Assembly (NCBI RefSeq): GCF_904849725.1
Contig: NC_058523.1
Location: 165,646,689 to 165,710,688 of the forward strand
DNA from: Hordeum vulgare subsp. vulgare
Lineage: Eukaryota > Streptophyta > Magnoliopsida > Poales > Poaceae
Direction of reading: 5' to 3'
DNA: 64,000 bases
Numbering within the stretch: the first letter of the stretch is position 1; every line of letters begins with the position of its first letter. Positions 34,356-45,900 of the stretch are shown in pieces. The notes below the pieces were generated by a model. That model had not been told where the DNA came from. It ran no database searches and worked only from the letters and a program-made list of their open reading frames with translations. Both the position numbers and the translations under genes were made by a program.

Positions 34356-34721
34356 GTTGGCGCCCACCATGGGGCCTGTGCACGGTGGAATTGAGTTCTC
34401 AAAGGGAGCCCTTACAGGGTTCGGGAGCTATGCGGTTGGTCTCATGACTAAGAGTCGTAGTGGAAAATGCTACATCGACAATTAAAGTTGGAGTCCCGAG
34501 GCCGGTTCAATCGAATCTGGTTACCGGGTCCCCTTCGGCAAGATTCACATCTTCATCAGCAAAATCGTCGCGCCTGTTCCCGAGCCTGACATCTACTACA
34601 ACATCGTCGAGCCGGCTCAGCTCGCTCAACCCACCGAACGTAAGGTCGGGTGGCGTCTCCTCTTCGTTGGCTTTACGCACGGGGTCCGCCTCCCGGATGA
34701 CGTGGCGACTGATGGAGACAC
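34356..34721 (+). pseudogene. E1 primer-binding site and gag leader
   Basis: TGGCGCCCACCATGGGG (34,358-34,374) is the primer-binding site; a tRNA-Arg primer is common in this lineage, but I could not verify the match. The following sequence aligns with the start of the E2 gag region (GGTGGAATT…TTCTCAAAGGGAGCCCT versus the E2 copy at 35,267-35,290) and ends at the GACAC duplication of E2. The gag frame continues at 48,420. Confidence 0.65.
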
Positions 34722-35229
34722 TATTGGGGATACTACCTGTGGTGTAACCCGCCCTAACTGGGTCGGGTCACTGCCGGGGCGACTCATCCTTTGGTAATAC
34801 AAGCCTTGTCCCAAGGGGCCCAGGAGCCGGATGGCGGTTCAGGAGCTATGCAAGGGATATGCCGCCAAGGAGGTTTCCAGTCTTGGAAAGCACGGCGACT
34901 TAGAGATAAGGAAAACCACGATCTGTAGCGTGGCTAGGACTCTTGTAAATCCTAGTGCCTCGACCTGTATATAAATGCGAGTCCCTGGGGAAGATAGGGC
35001 AAGTTAGAAATCATCGAGAGCTAGGTCAGGCGAGTTACGCCCTCCTTGTAATAGAAACCATGAACAATCTACACAAAGCAGGATGTAGGCTTTTACCTCC
35101 AGAGGAGGGGCCGAACCTGGGTAAATTTGAGTCTCACTTTCGATCACCCCCTTTGAGTCGCCACGAAGGTGCGATGGCTCCTTCATTAAGTCCTTTCACG
35201 AGGACATCTGCCGTGACAAAACCACGACA
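34722..35229 (+). repeat. 5' LTR of E2
   Basis: It starts TATTGGGGATACT and ends AAACCACGACA. TATA box TATATAAAT at 34,968-34,976. Followed by the primer-binding site TGGTGCCCACCGTCGGG (35,232-35,248). The noncanonical TA start is shared with the 3' LTR. Confidence 0.9.
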
Positions 35230-37540
35230 GTTGGTGCCCACCGTCGGGCTAGCGCACGGTGGAGTTCATTTCTCAAAGGGAGCCCTACCAGGGTCAGAAA
35301 GCTATGCGATCGGCATCATGACAAAGAGATGCCGCGGATGGTACTACATCGATAACTCGTTGTGGGGGCCTGAAGCCGATTGAGTGGAATCTGGTTACAA
35401 AGTCCCCTTCGGCAAGATCAACTTCTTCATCGGCACGATTGGAACACCCATGCCTGAGCCGGACACCTCCACCAACATCGTCGAGCCGGCCAGGTATGTC
35501 CTCCCCATCACACGTCAGGACAAGAGACGCCATGTTTTTGTCGGTTTTACGCAGGGAGCCAGCGTACAAGACGAACCGGCAGTCCAGGAGGTCACCTCCG
35601 TCAATTCTGATGATGAGTCATCCGTGAGCGAGACAGATTCAATTCATCCCCTTCATGACGGACAACTCGGAGGGTTGTCACTGGCGATGGACCCCGAGAT
35701 CCTTGAAAGATCCCGTTGACAAATCGCCATCTACATGGCAGGGGCGGCACAACCTCAGCAAAACCCGGCCGGCAACAATGAGACTGGCGAGACGTCGAGA
35801 ACCCCGGCTCAAGTCATGGCGGACTTAACGGTGGAGGTCACCAGGCTCATGAGAACCACTGTGATGGCAGAGAATCAGGAAGCGATCAACGCCGAGCTGG
35901 CGAAGCGGCGGGAGGCGATGGCCAAAGCCCAGCAGGACGTGGAAGCCGAAGCCGCCAGGATGGCGACGCAGCAGGCCAGGATCACTGCAGAGACGGAACG
36001 GCTGAACACCGAAGGCTGGCGGCTCGAGAGACAACAGCGCGCGTCCGATGCTATTCACCAGAGGAGGCATCACGGGCGCCTCCCGGTCGACTTCATCCAA
36101 CTCGCCTCTTCAACACCCCACGCACTCCTGGGGCGGGACCTGATCGACCTTTGCAAGCCGCTCCAGGGGGAGGTCCGGTTCAAACGCCTAACCCGCCACC
36201 GCCTCAACCAACGGATGCCCACGCACCTCACTTCCAGACACCACGAGGCCACTTCTCAAATCCTGTGGATAATGTGCTGGCGGCAACCCGCCACTTGGAC
36301 TCCCTCCCGGTCTACGGAAACTCCCCGGCCGAGGTGGAGGCAAGAAACGCCATCGAGATGCTGAAGATAGCAGTGGTCCAACATGCGCAATACTCACACA
36401 ACCTTGACCAGTTACACTCCACACCCCAGGCGAGTCACACCAGGAGTCGCCACGAGGACCAACTCGCGGTGACCAGTGGGCAATGACGTTTGCCTCGGAC
36501 CAACCCGCTCGGGGTGCCTGATAGGCGAGCCCAAGACATTGTGGATGCAGCGCGAGCCGTGCGTTAGATGGAGACGGCAGCCGCGGCGGGTCAGGGCTAT
36601 CCGGCTTATACCCAGACACCTCCCGCGCCGCTCGATGCCGGAGGCAAGCACATCGGGTGTCGTGTCTCATGCCTGCTCTATGCAATGAGCGGATGCCAAA
36701 GGATTTCAAAGGACCAAGGAAGGTACCCAACTACACACCAGATCTTGAACCAGGGTCATAGATCGAGAGTTATTTACTTGCGATGGACATGCTCAACGTG
36801 AACGAGGCGGTTTGTGCCAAGTATTTAACTATGATGCTTGAAGGAACAGCGTGTGCGTGGTTGAAAAACTTGCCACCTAACTCCATCAACACTTGGGCAG
36901 AGTTAAAGGAGTGTTTCATCAAAAATTTCCGAGGGACTTGCAAACGCCCGATGACCATCGTCGACTTACAACACTGCATTCAATGACCGGACGAGTTGGC
37001 CCATCATTGGATACGGTGAGTTGCGGAGGTCATTCATTCGTCGGACGGCATCTCGGCGGCTCGGTAGTGTTGATTCTGGATAAAAATTTCCATTACGAGC
37101 CTCTGGTGCTGAAGCTGGGGCGACTTAAGCGTAAGGTGCAGGATATGGGCGAGCTGGTGGACACCCTCACCAGATACGCCGAGTCATATGACACCAAGGA
37201 TCTTGGGGAGGACGATGACAAGGTTAGCACCGCCAGGAGAGGCGAGTCATCAAAAGGTCACTCCCAGTTTCAAGGACGGGGTAACCACAACCACGGCGGA
37301 AAAGGTAAAAGAAGACAACAGGAATGTCCCACAGACTTCGTCGCCAATTCCAATGCCGGCAACGGAAACCAACGCTAGAAGAAGCGGGGTTTCAGTGGGA
37401 AGAAGCCGCGCAACTATCATGAGATGCTCAAGGCCACCGCACGCCACAGCTGAGGGGCCGGTGACAAACTCCTGTGAGGATTGCTATGTGATGCAGGAGT
37501 TCCGAGCTCAGGCGCTGAAGAAAGGCCAAGGAGGTGATTA
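35230..37540 (+). pseudogene. E2 gag (pseudogene)
   Basis: Gag forms the virus-like particle. The N-terminal half runs in one frame through 35,384-35,719 and 35,735-36,364, interrupted by stops at 35,381-35,383 and 35,717-35,719. It includes a helical, coiled-coil-like Ala/Glu/Arg-rich stretch (MAENQEAINAELAKRREAMA). After frameshifts the conserved Gag core appears at 36,783-37,100 (LTMMLEGTACAWLKNLPPNS, then INTWAELKECFIKNF, then HYEPLVLKLGRLKRKV). A basic Gly/His/Arg tail follows, and a VMQEFRAQALKKG segment ends near 37,540. No intact zinc knuckle is seen. At least four frame breaks. Confidence 0.8.
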
Positions 37541-37781
37541 GGGCCAGCGATACGAGCAGCTCAACGCGCCCGGGTCACGACAAAGCCCGTTCAGCAGTTT
37601 CCCTAACCCGAGTCCGCAGGGCGGGTCACAGCCTAATAGCGGACAATACCAAGTTGACAACCAACAGCAGTATAAACTGTCGGGAGTGTTTCAGTAACCA
37701 CCCCTACAAGATCTCAAGTGACAGGATGATCATAGCGGTTTTCAGAATAACCCTAAGTAGCTGAACAGCAGGCAGTATCAT

Positions 37782-38261
37782 GTGTTCACCACCAGCACCT
37801 GCAAACGGGACCAGAAGGTGAAACATAGAACCTTCAGCGTGGCTGAGCCGGCGCTCCCCAGGTACCTTCATTGGTCTGAACATCCCATAACCAGGAGTAG
37901 AGAGGATCACCCGCCCCGAGTTGATAACCCTTGCGACTTGGCTTTGGTCGTGGCTCCCCAAGTCGGAGGATACATCCTTTCCAAAGTCCTTATGGATGGA
38001 GGCAGCAACATTAACATCCTATACTTCGATACCTTTCGAAGGATGAATCTCTTGAAGAAAGACATGATGCTGTCGTCCACGGTTTTCCACGGCATTGTTC
38101 CGGGTAAGTCGGCGTATCCAATTGGTCGGATTAAACTTAACGTGGATTTTGGCATAGGGTCCAATTACAGGACAGAGTCACTCATGTTTGAGGTGGTTAG
38201 AATCAAGAGCCCTTACCACGCATTGTTTGGAAGGCTGGCTTACGCTCGATTCCTGGCTTGA
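37782..38261 (+). pseudogene. E2 aspartic protease
   Basis: The 159-codon open frame carries a retropepsin-like domain: KVLMDGGSNINILYFDTF, with the catalytic Asp in the DGGS form used by Tat elements, then GKSAYPIGRIKLNVDFG and VVRIKSPYHALFGRLAYARF. It would cleave the Gag-Pol polyprotein. The domain itself is uninterrupted, but both its junction with gag (37,541-37,781, disrupted) and the stop at 38,259-38,261, where relatives continue into RT, show that the polyprotein is broken. Confidence 0.8.
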
Positions 38262-38544
38262 CCATGTTATGTTTACCTCAAGCTCAATATGCCTCGTCCT
38301 AAGGGGACTATTACGATCAGCGGAGACAGGAAGATAGCCCAAGAGAGTGAAGAAGGAGACGCAGCTTATGCCGAGACAGCTTGCGCGTCTAAGGAGCTCA
38401 AGTTTCACCAAGCCAATGTTGACCCGGCGGATATGACTGCGCTCAAGAGGCCAACAATCGACTCTGAGCTGCCCCTCAAGTTTAAACCAACGGATGATAC
38501 CAAAGGTTATAGACTTCACGCCTAGCGACTCAACCAAGCAGTTC

Positions 38545-39963
38545 ACTATTGGGATAGGTCTGGATCGCAAATAGGAAAGCGCGCTCATCGAATTCATCCG
38601 TGAGAATCGGGACATCTTCACGTGGAAACCTTCTGACATGCCATGTGTACCGAGAGAATTCGCTGAGCACCATCTTAATACTGACCCCAAAGTAAAGCCA
38701 GTTCGGCAGTACCTTCGCAGGTTTATTGAGGAACGACGTAAGGCAATTGGAGAGGAAATTGCCCGTCTTTTGGCCGCTTAGTTCATCATCGAGGTTTTCC
38801 ATCCTGAATGGTTGGTAACCCGGTCCTGGTGCTCAAAAAGAACGGCACTTTCCGCATGTGCATCGACTACACCGACCTCAACAGAGCATGTCCGAAGGAT
38901 CCCTCCGCCCTTCCCCGCATTGATCAAATCATTGAATCAACGGCGGGTTGCGAGCGTTTGTGTCTCTTGGATGCTTATTCAGGGTACCACCAGATCAAGA
39001 TGGCTATGGCAGACCAAGAGAAAACGTCCTTCATAACCTCCTTCGGAGCCTTCCGTTACGTGTCTAAGCCGTTGGGGCTCAAGAGTGCGGGGGCAACTTA
39101 TCAGCGTTGCATCCAAAATTGTTTGCATAACCAGATTGGACGTAATGTCCATGCTTATGTCGACGACATCGTAGTCAGATCTCAGAAGAAAGAGTCGCTC
39201 TTAGAGGATCTCAAGGAGACTTTTGACAATTTGCACGTATACCAGATGAGGCTTAACCCTACCAAGTGTGTGTTTGGTGTTCCTGCAGGAATGTTATTGG
39301 GTTTTCTGGTGTTAGAACGCGGCATTGAAGCTAACCCGGACAAAATTGAAGCGATCACTTTGCTAGGAAAGCCGGCCAATATCAACCAAGTCTAACGCAT
39401 GTCGGATCATATCGTGGCTCTAAGTCGCTTTATAAGTCGCCTGGGGGAGAAAGCCATTCCTCTTTATCAGTTACTCAAGAAAACTGATCATTTCGTGTGG
39501 ACGGATGAAGCCAACGAAGCCTTTGAAGCCTTGAAGCGACAATTGGCTAAACCGCCAGTATTGGTCGCTCCGATGGACAAGGAGCCTATGCTCTTGTAAT
39601 CGCGGACAATTCTAAGGCAGTGAGCGTGACAATGGTCGCCGAGCGGAAGGAAGCGGGGAAGGAATATCCGGTCCAGCGACTGGTATATTTTATCAGCGAA
39701 GTCCTGACTCTCTCCAAACAACGTTACCCGCACTAGCAGAAGCTGGTCTTTGGGGTGTTTATGGCGAGTCGGAAGCTGAAGCACTACTTCCAAGAGCATC
39801 CCATCACGTTGGTCAGTTCTGCCCGCCTTGGTGACATTATACAAAATCGAGAAGCAACTGGACGGATTGCTAAGTGGGCCATCGAGTTAGGGCCTCAGCA
39901 CGTGCGATATACTCCCCGTACGGCCATTAAGTCTCAAGCACTAGTGGATTTCATCAACAACTA
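38545..39963 (+). pseudogene. E2 reverse transcriptase and RNase H (pseudogene)
   Basis: The RT starts near 38,570 (LIEFIRENRDIFTWKPSDMP) and reaches a TAG stop at 38,779 and a frameshift near 38,805. The 195-codon frame 38,808-39,395 holds the core: NGTFRMCIDYTDLNRACPKD, LLDAYSGYHQIKMA, and the catalytic YVDDIVV at about 39,155-39,175. The connection and first RNase H follow in broken frames: FISRLGEKAIPLYQLLKKTD (39,399-39,599), a stop at 39,597-39,599, then ASRKLKHYFQEHPI and AIELGPQHVRYTPR (39,755-39,964). The polymerase aspartates are intact, but the enzyme cannot be made as one chain. Confidence 0.85.
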
Positions 39964-40005
39964 GACCGAGTTGCAGATTCTAGAAGATAGGCCCGATCAC
40001 ACGTA

Positions 40006-40440
40006 TTGGCCATCTATTTCGATGGATCTAGGCAGTTGGAAGGCTCGGGGGATGGTGTGGTGTTAACTTCGCCTCAGGGTGACAAATTCTGCTATGTCCT
40101 CCGGCTCATGTTTCCATGTACCAATAATGCAGCACAGTATGAAGCCCTGCTCCATGGGCTGCGACTCGCCAAAGAGATGAACCTCACGCGAGTGAGATGT
40201 TTGGGTGACTCAGATCTGGTGGCACAACAGGTTTCTGGCACATGGGATTCTAGAGATCCCTTGATGGCGGCTTATAGGCGAGCTGTGTCGGACGTGGCGG
40301 GTCATTTTCATGGTTATCAAGTGGATCACATCGATCGGCAACTCAATGAGGCAGCAGATGCTCTTTCCCGTCTCGATTCACAGCATAAGCCGGTTCCTCC
40401 CAATGTCTTTTTCGATGTGTTACATAACCCCTCGGTGAGG
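40006..40440 (+). pseudogene. E2 additional (archaeal-type) RNase H
   Basis: The frame 40,006-40,779 begins with a second RNase H domain: IYFDGSRQLEGSG (first acidic residue), AAQYEALLHGLRLAKEMN (Glu), CLGDSDLVAQQVSG (Asp) and VDHIDRQLNEAADALSRL (last Asp). Such an extra RNase H located between the usual RNase H and the integrase is a hallmark of the Tat lineage. The acidic residues are all present and the domain is open, but it is separated from RT by a stop at 39,962-39,964, so it could not be made as part of Pol. Confidence 0.8.
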
Positions 40441-41769
40441 CTACCTTCAGAGGAAGATTTCGCGGTGCCGGACCCTGAGTCTCAAGTTGTGGCGGCTCTT
40501 CGTGCTACCCCAGATTGGGCGATTCCCTATATGGCATATCTCACACGAGGCGAGTTACCCGCGGATGAGTTATTGGCTCGCCAAATCGTCCGTCGGTACA
40601 AATCCATGGTCACACACAACAGCGAGTCGTATAAGCGAAGAACTTCAGGGGTATTTCAAAGGTGTGTCTCGTCCGAAGAAGGATGTATGATTCTTAATGA
40701 AATTTATGCGGGCGACTGTGGTCATCATGTCGGGTCACGCTCCCTGGTCTCCAAAGCCTTTAGGCATGGATTTTATTAGTTTACGGCTCATGCAGACGCG
40801 GAAGAGAAAGTTCGCCGATGTGATAGCTGCCAGAAATTTGGACGCCAGATGCACGTGCCGGCTCAGGAGTTACGGATGATTCCAATCGCTTGGTCGTTTG
40901 CAGTGTGGGGGCTGTACATGGTTGGTCCTTTAAATATGTCATCCAATAAAAGGACTCACCTATTGGTGGCGGTTGACAAGTTCACTAAGTGGGTTGAAGC
41001 AGAACCTGTTAGTAGCTATGATGCAGATACGCCTGTCAAATTCTTGAAAAAGTTGATCTTCCGGTTTGGATACCCTCATAGTATCATTACTGACAATGGT
41101 ACTAATCTATCAAAAGGCGCAATGCAAGAGTTTTGTGGTCGACAGCATATTCGGCTTGATGTTTCTGCAATCGCACATCCCCATTCTAATGGGCAGGCGG
41201 AAAGGGCGAATCAGGAAATACTGCGGGGAGTCAAGCCCCGGCTTACGGTACCTTTGGAGCATACTACAGGATGTTGGGTGGAAGAGTTGCCCTCGGTATT
41301 ATGGAGCATCAGGACCACCCCAAACCGCTCCACGGGTTTTGCTCCTTTCTTTCTGTTCTACGGGGCAGAGGCGGTGTTGCCAAGTGACATCAGACACGAT
41401 TCACCGCGAGTCGCAGCCTATGTGGAACAGGACAACGAGTTGGCACGACAAGATTCGTTGGATGCTTTGGAGGAAGAGCGAGACTTGGCTGCATCGCGAT
41501 CGGCGATCTATCAACAGGACTTGCGATGCTAACACAGCCGCCGTGTCAAGAGCCGGACTTTTCAAGAGGGCAACTTAGTGCTCCGGTTGATTCAAGACCA
41601 CACTGGTATGCATAAGTTATCACCTCCATGGGAAGGACCGTTTGTCATCGGCAAGAATCTTCAGAACAGCTCATACTACTTGGTGGATCTCCGCCCTGAT
41701 CGGCTAACTACAGAGGTTGAGACAACTCGCCCCTAGAATATAGCCCATCTGCGGCCTTACTACACCTAG
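40441..41769 (+). pseudogene. E2 integrase (pseudogene, first catalytic Asp lost)
   Basis: The zinc-finger region follows RNase H (IYAGDCGHHVGSRSLVSKAF, a stop at 40,777-40,779, then CDSCQKFG in another frame). The core is in 40,849-41,532: WGLYMVGPL, where the first catalytic Asp of the usual WGLD is Tyr (TAC at 40,915-40,917), SIITDNGTNL (second Asp kept) and HPHSNGQAERANQEI (Glu kept). The C-terminal domain continues after a frameshift near 41,525 (LVLRLIQDHTGMHKLSPPWE, then GPFVIG) to the final stop at 41,767-41,769. An AATAAA lies at 41,830. Confidence 0.85.
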
Positions 41770-42997
41770 AGCCATGGGCTCCTTTCTTTTCTGCAAATCT
41801 CAGAACTTGTAATCTTTTATTTATAAAGCAATAAAGCCGGCACCCATGAACTTTGGGGTCCTTTGCCATTTCAGCTTCTGGAAAGCATGAGTCTTTATTG
41901 TTCTATGAGTCGTCGAAGCATGGACGCTATCAGTACCAAAGAGCATAAGTCGCCAAGCTGCACTTGTTTCAAAACTGGGTACTGATAAGCCAAAGAGGAC
42001 CAAAGTTGCCACGTTGCACGGTTCAAACATGGGCGCCTTATATGGTTTTGAGAATAAAGCCGGCTTACTTGGGGGCTACTAGTTCCCAAGTCGTTTTGCA
42101 GTAAGAGCGTAAAACGGTTCTGCAATCCTATGTCCGACTTTTCCCTAATCATAGGTCACTTGGGGGCTTCCACTCACTAAGTTCAGCCTGAATACCCTCT
42201 TGGCTAGCGAAAAATTACCGCATTACAAATGGTTATACTGGACTATGTGTTGGACGAGTCGCCATATGGACCCATGTACTCTTGGCGAGTAAATCCGCTT
42301 TTTGGACCCTGAACTCGCCTTGGTTAAAACATGAAGTTACCGGCCAGAGCCACACATGGAAAATAGAGAAACCATTGGTTCACTGAACCTGTTTCACTGA
42401 AGCCTGACTCGTGCCTGATCAGCCAGTCTAAAAACTTGGGCTATTGCAAAAGTCTTCTTCGGGTAGCACTAGAGTTTTGCAAACTCGTCCTATCCTGTCG
42501 TAGTTCATCGAGCCGACAAATTTTTACAACTATCTTCGTGGCACTGCCACAAGGTTTCGTAAAACTTTATATGACTCGATGAGACTCACTGAGCCGGTTC
42601 CTTGTTTATAACTCGCCATGACTTATTGAGTCGGCCTATGGCATTTTCTCCCTGATAAATAGGTTGAAGAAGTTTTCTCTTGTCGACATATGACACTTCC
42701 TAAACTATCAAGCATCAAGATTGGTAAAGGCGACTCGTGATTCGCCTAAAGTATAAACTATTCAGCAATGTCAAGAAAAAGGCATGGATGGAAGATTGTT
42801 TCCCTAACAACTATTACATGGCTCACACGGCCATACCGGGTATCATCTCCCGGTCAAGGAAAGATCAAATTGTTTTTCCAGCAATGACTACACCCTGGTT
42901 AGACTTCAGACGCCTCTGGGTCGCCTTGCCTTGAGCTCTCTCCATCTTCAATTTGTAAGTGACCGAGTTTCAAGTTGCACTTGGACAAGGCGACGAA
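41770..42997. other. E2 spacer between sense pol and the antisense gene
   Basis: No gene recognised. The stretch contains a polyadenylation-like AATAAA soon after pol (41,830), several CTTGGGGGCT phrases (for example 42,069 and 42,168) that recur in the 70-bp tandem repeat further on, and many GAGTCGCC-like phrases. It is the meeting zone of the sense pol transcript and the antisense gene ending at 42,998. Confidence 0.6.
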
Positions 42998-45900
42998 TTA
43001 ATCTTCGTCGTTCAGAAAGATAGATAAGTCTGCTTCAAAGTCGAAGGGATTCTTGGGCCGGCGAGGAATCAGGCTGGTAATTCCAAACGAAGGAGGAGTC
43101 ACCTTTTTGTTCTTGTCGTCATATGCAGCCAGGTATTTGTTCAAGTCCAAACTGGCCGACAGCTCAGTCGCCGCGGCACGGGACTCTTTCACAACCCAGT
43201 GGTAATCATCTTCAGTACACTCCGACTTCATTGTCCTTCAGCTCAGGGTAACCAGCTGCTACTTCCTCTGGCTTGAGTTCAGGGGCATACGCCAGGCACC
43301 GGCTTAGGGTGGTTAGAGCTCCCTTGCGGGTGGCTCACCTCTTTAGCTCCTCTACTTGTGGTGGCAACATTGACAAGCATCCCAGCATATTCTTGATGGA
43401 CTTGATTGGTTCCTTGTTGCCCATTACTGCCTTCATCGTCAGCATGCTCCCTGTATACAGCTGCTCCGTAAAGGTGTAAATCGCCTTAAGCTTCAGGATG
43501 TAGTCATCTTGGATATTGGCGGCTCGTGGACCTACAAATGATAAAACAATGACAATCAAGATTTGGAATCTAACATTATGACTTCTCTTTTTGAACGAGG
43601 GAACTGCTTCTTACCAAAGATGGCTTGAGTCATGTTGGAGACATGCTTTTTTAGGCCGGAGAGCTCGTGTAGGGTGGCTTCTAACTTTGCCTCAGCTTTT
43701 TCTGTCCGCTTTAGGAGGGCACCTTGATCAGCATTGGCTTTCTTCTCAAAAAATTTATGGTCGGCTTTCATCTTGTCCAAGTCAGTTAGAGCCAACTGAT
43801 ATTTTTCATCAGACGGAGTCTGAGCATCCTATTATTCAGCTAAGCTTTTCTTCAAGTCAGCAAGAGATGACTCGGCCCAAGTCACACATTCGTGCAAACA
43901 AATTTTGGGAGACAAGTTTCAGAACTATTGCAAGCAACATCCCTGACACTTGGGGTCTAATGTATGATTCTATTCGAAATCATACAAAATGCAAGACCCG
44001 GCTCATCTTTCAAAAGATGACCCGGCCTTTGGGGGCTACAGGTTGAAGTTTTTATCTAATGCAAGACCCGGCTCATCTTTCAAAAGATGACCCGGCCCTT
44101 GGGGGCTAAACGTTGAAGTTTTTATCTAATGCAAGACACGGCTCATCTTTCAAAAGATGACCCGGCCCTTGGGGGCTACAGGTTGAAGTTTTTATCTAAT
44201 GCAAGACCCGGCTCATCTTTCAAAAGATGACCCGTCCCTTGGGGGCTACAGGTTGAAGTTTTTATCTAATACAAGACCCGGCTCATCTTTCAAAAGATGA
44301 CCCGGGCCTTGGGGGCTAGAGGTTGAAGTTTTTATCTAATACAAGACCCAGCTCATCTTTCAAAAGATGACCCGACCCTTGGGGGCTACATGTTGAAGTT
44401 TTTCTATCTAATGCAAGACCCGGCTCATCTTTCAAAAGATGACCCGACCCTTGGGGGCTAAAGCTTAAAGTTTTTTATCAATTCAAGACCCGGCTAATCT
44501 TTCAAAAAGATGAGCCGGTCCTTGGGGGCTATGGGCAGATATGGGTCTACCAGAGATTGCAACAAATATTATTTCATCAAGCAACACTAGTTTCCTGGAA
44601 GGCTAATGGGTGGAAGAACACATAATAAAGGATGTACCTTGTGTTTGACTTTCATCATGTGGATCAAGCTCTTATCCATTTCATAACTCGTCTCCACGCG
44701 ACTTACGAAGCCAGAGCAGAGTTGGTCAAATTAGAGCTTCTCATAATGGGGAAGCTTAAGCTTAGTGACATCTTGTTGTGCGGAAGGATGGGATTCTTTT
44801 GATGTGTGTTTGGATAACACTGCCGCTGCAGGTTTGGAGTAACCAGTACTAGTGATAATTACAGTATCTAGATCTTCAGTTGCCTTGGAAGAACTCGGCG
44901 GGTTAACATTGTTAGTAGTTTCCTTTAAATAGTGTGGAGAGTCGATCCGTACGTCAGGAATGTCATCCGCGGGATCATCATGAGTCATCGCTTGCTCCTC
45001 ATCAAGCTCTGGGGCAGAGGTGCTCACGCCTAACACTTCAGTCGTCTTAGGAGCAGAAGACAAGTCGCCAGTTTTTCTCTTATTTGCTTGTGCTCTGAGA
45101 TAAGTACATAAAAGTTAGAACAAATATCATTATTGGGAAGGGAAAAGGTTAATAAAAGAACTTACCCTTGTACATGAATCATTGGCGGAAGAGCTGACTT
45201 CACTGAGTCGCCAGATGAAGGAGGAGAAACCTGAAAGAATAAAAGTGTAAAGAGTGAACGAGTTGTGAGTCACATTTTCTACAAGGAGGAGAGTGTGTTT
45301 AACAAGAGTATACCTCACTTGTGCGCTTCCGACGGGTTGTCTTTTGAGATAACCCGGAAACTAAGTCGCCAGAGCGGCTCCGGGTTTTACGTTTGGGAGT
45401 ATACTTCACCTTCTTCAAAAGGAAATGAGGGTCCAGATAAGCATTTAGGTGAGACAAGGGAACTTTTCCACAAATCCGCCTGGCCGGCCTAGGAGAAGAG
45501 GAAGTTGAGTCGGAAGAAATAGAAATTACCTCGACCACGTCATCTTGGCTCTCATAACCATCGTCTTACGTACAAAGGTAACCGGACATAAGCATAAGTC
45601 GGAACATAATGATGACAAACAAAAGGGTAAATTTTTACCTCTCACTGTTCTTCACCGACTTGGGACTCGCCGACAACGGATGAATCCTTTACGGCGGCTT
45701 TGCCCTTGCCCGTTTCTTCTTCTTCTTTAGCGCCGGCTTAGTTGTTTTCTGGGCAGTCACCTTTGGCCTTCGAGACCAAATTGGATCACCTTTCTGGTGG
45801 ATAAAATCAAAATTCAAACTTGGAACGCTGGCACATATGTTGAAAAAGGTAGAAGGAGGCGACTTAGAATGTTACAGGTGGAGCCGGGTTGGTGAGGCAG

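Noticed and set aside
36188..36730. 180-codon minus-strand frame across E2 gag
   Set aside because: Shadow of the gag coding region on the other strand; no domain and not conserved at the matching place in E1.
43991..44535. CRISPR array
   Set aside because: The 70-bp units are contiguous with no unique spacers, in a plant retrotransposon; it is a tandem repeat.
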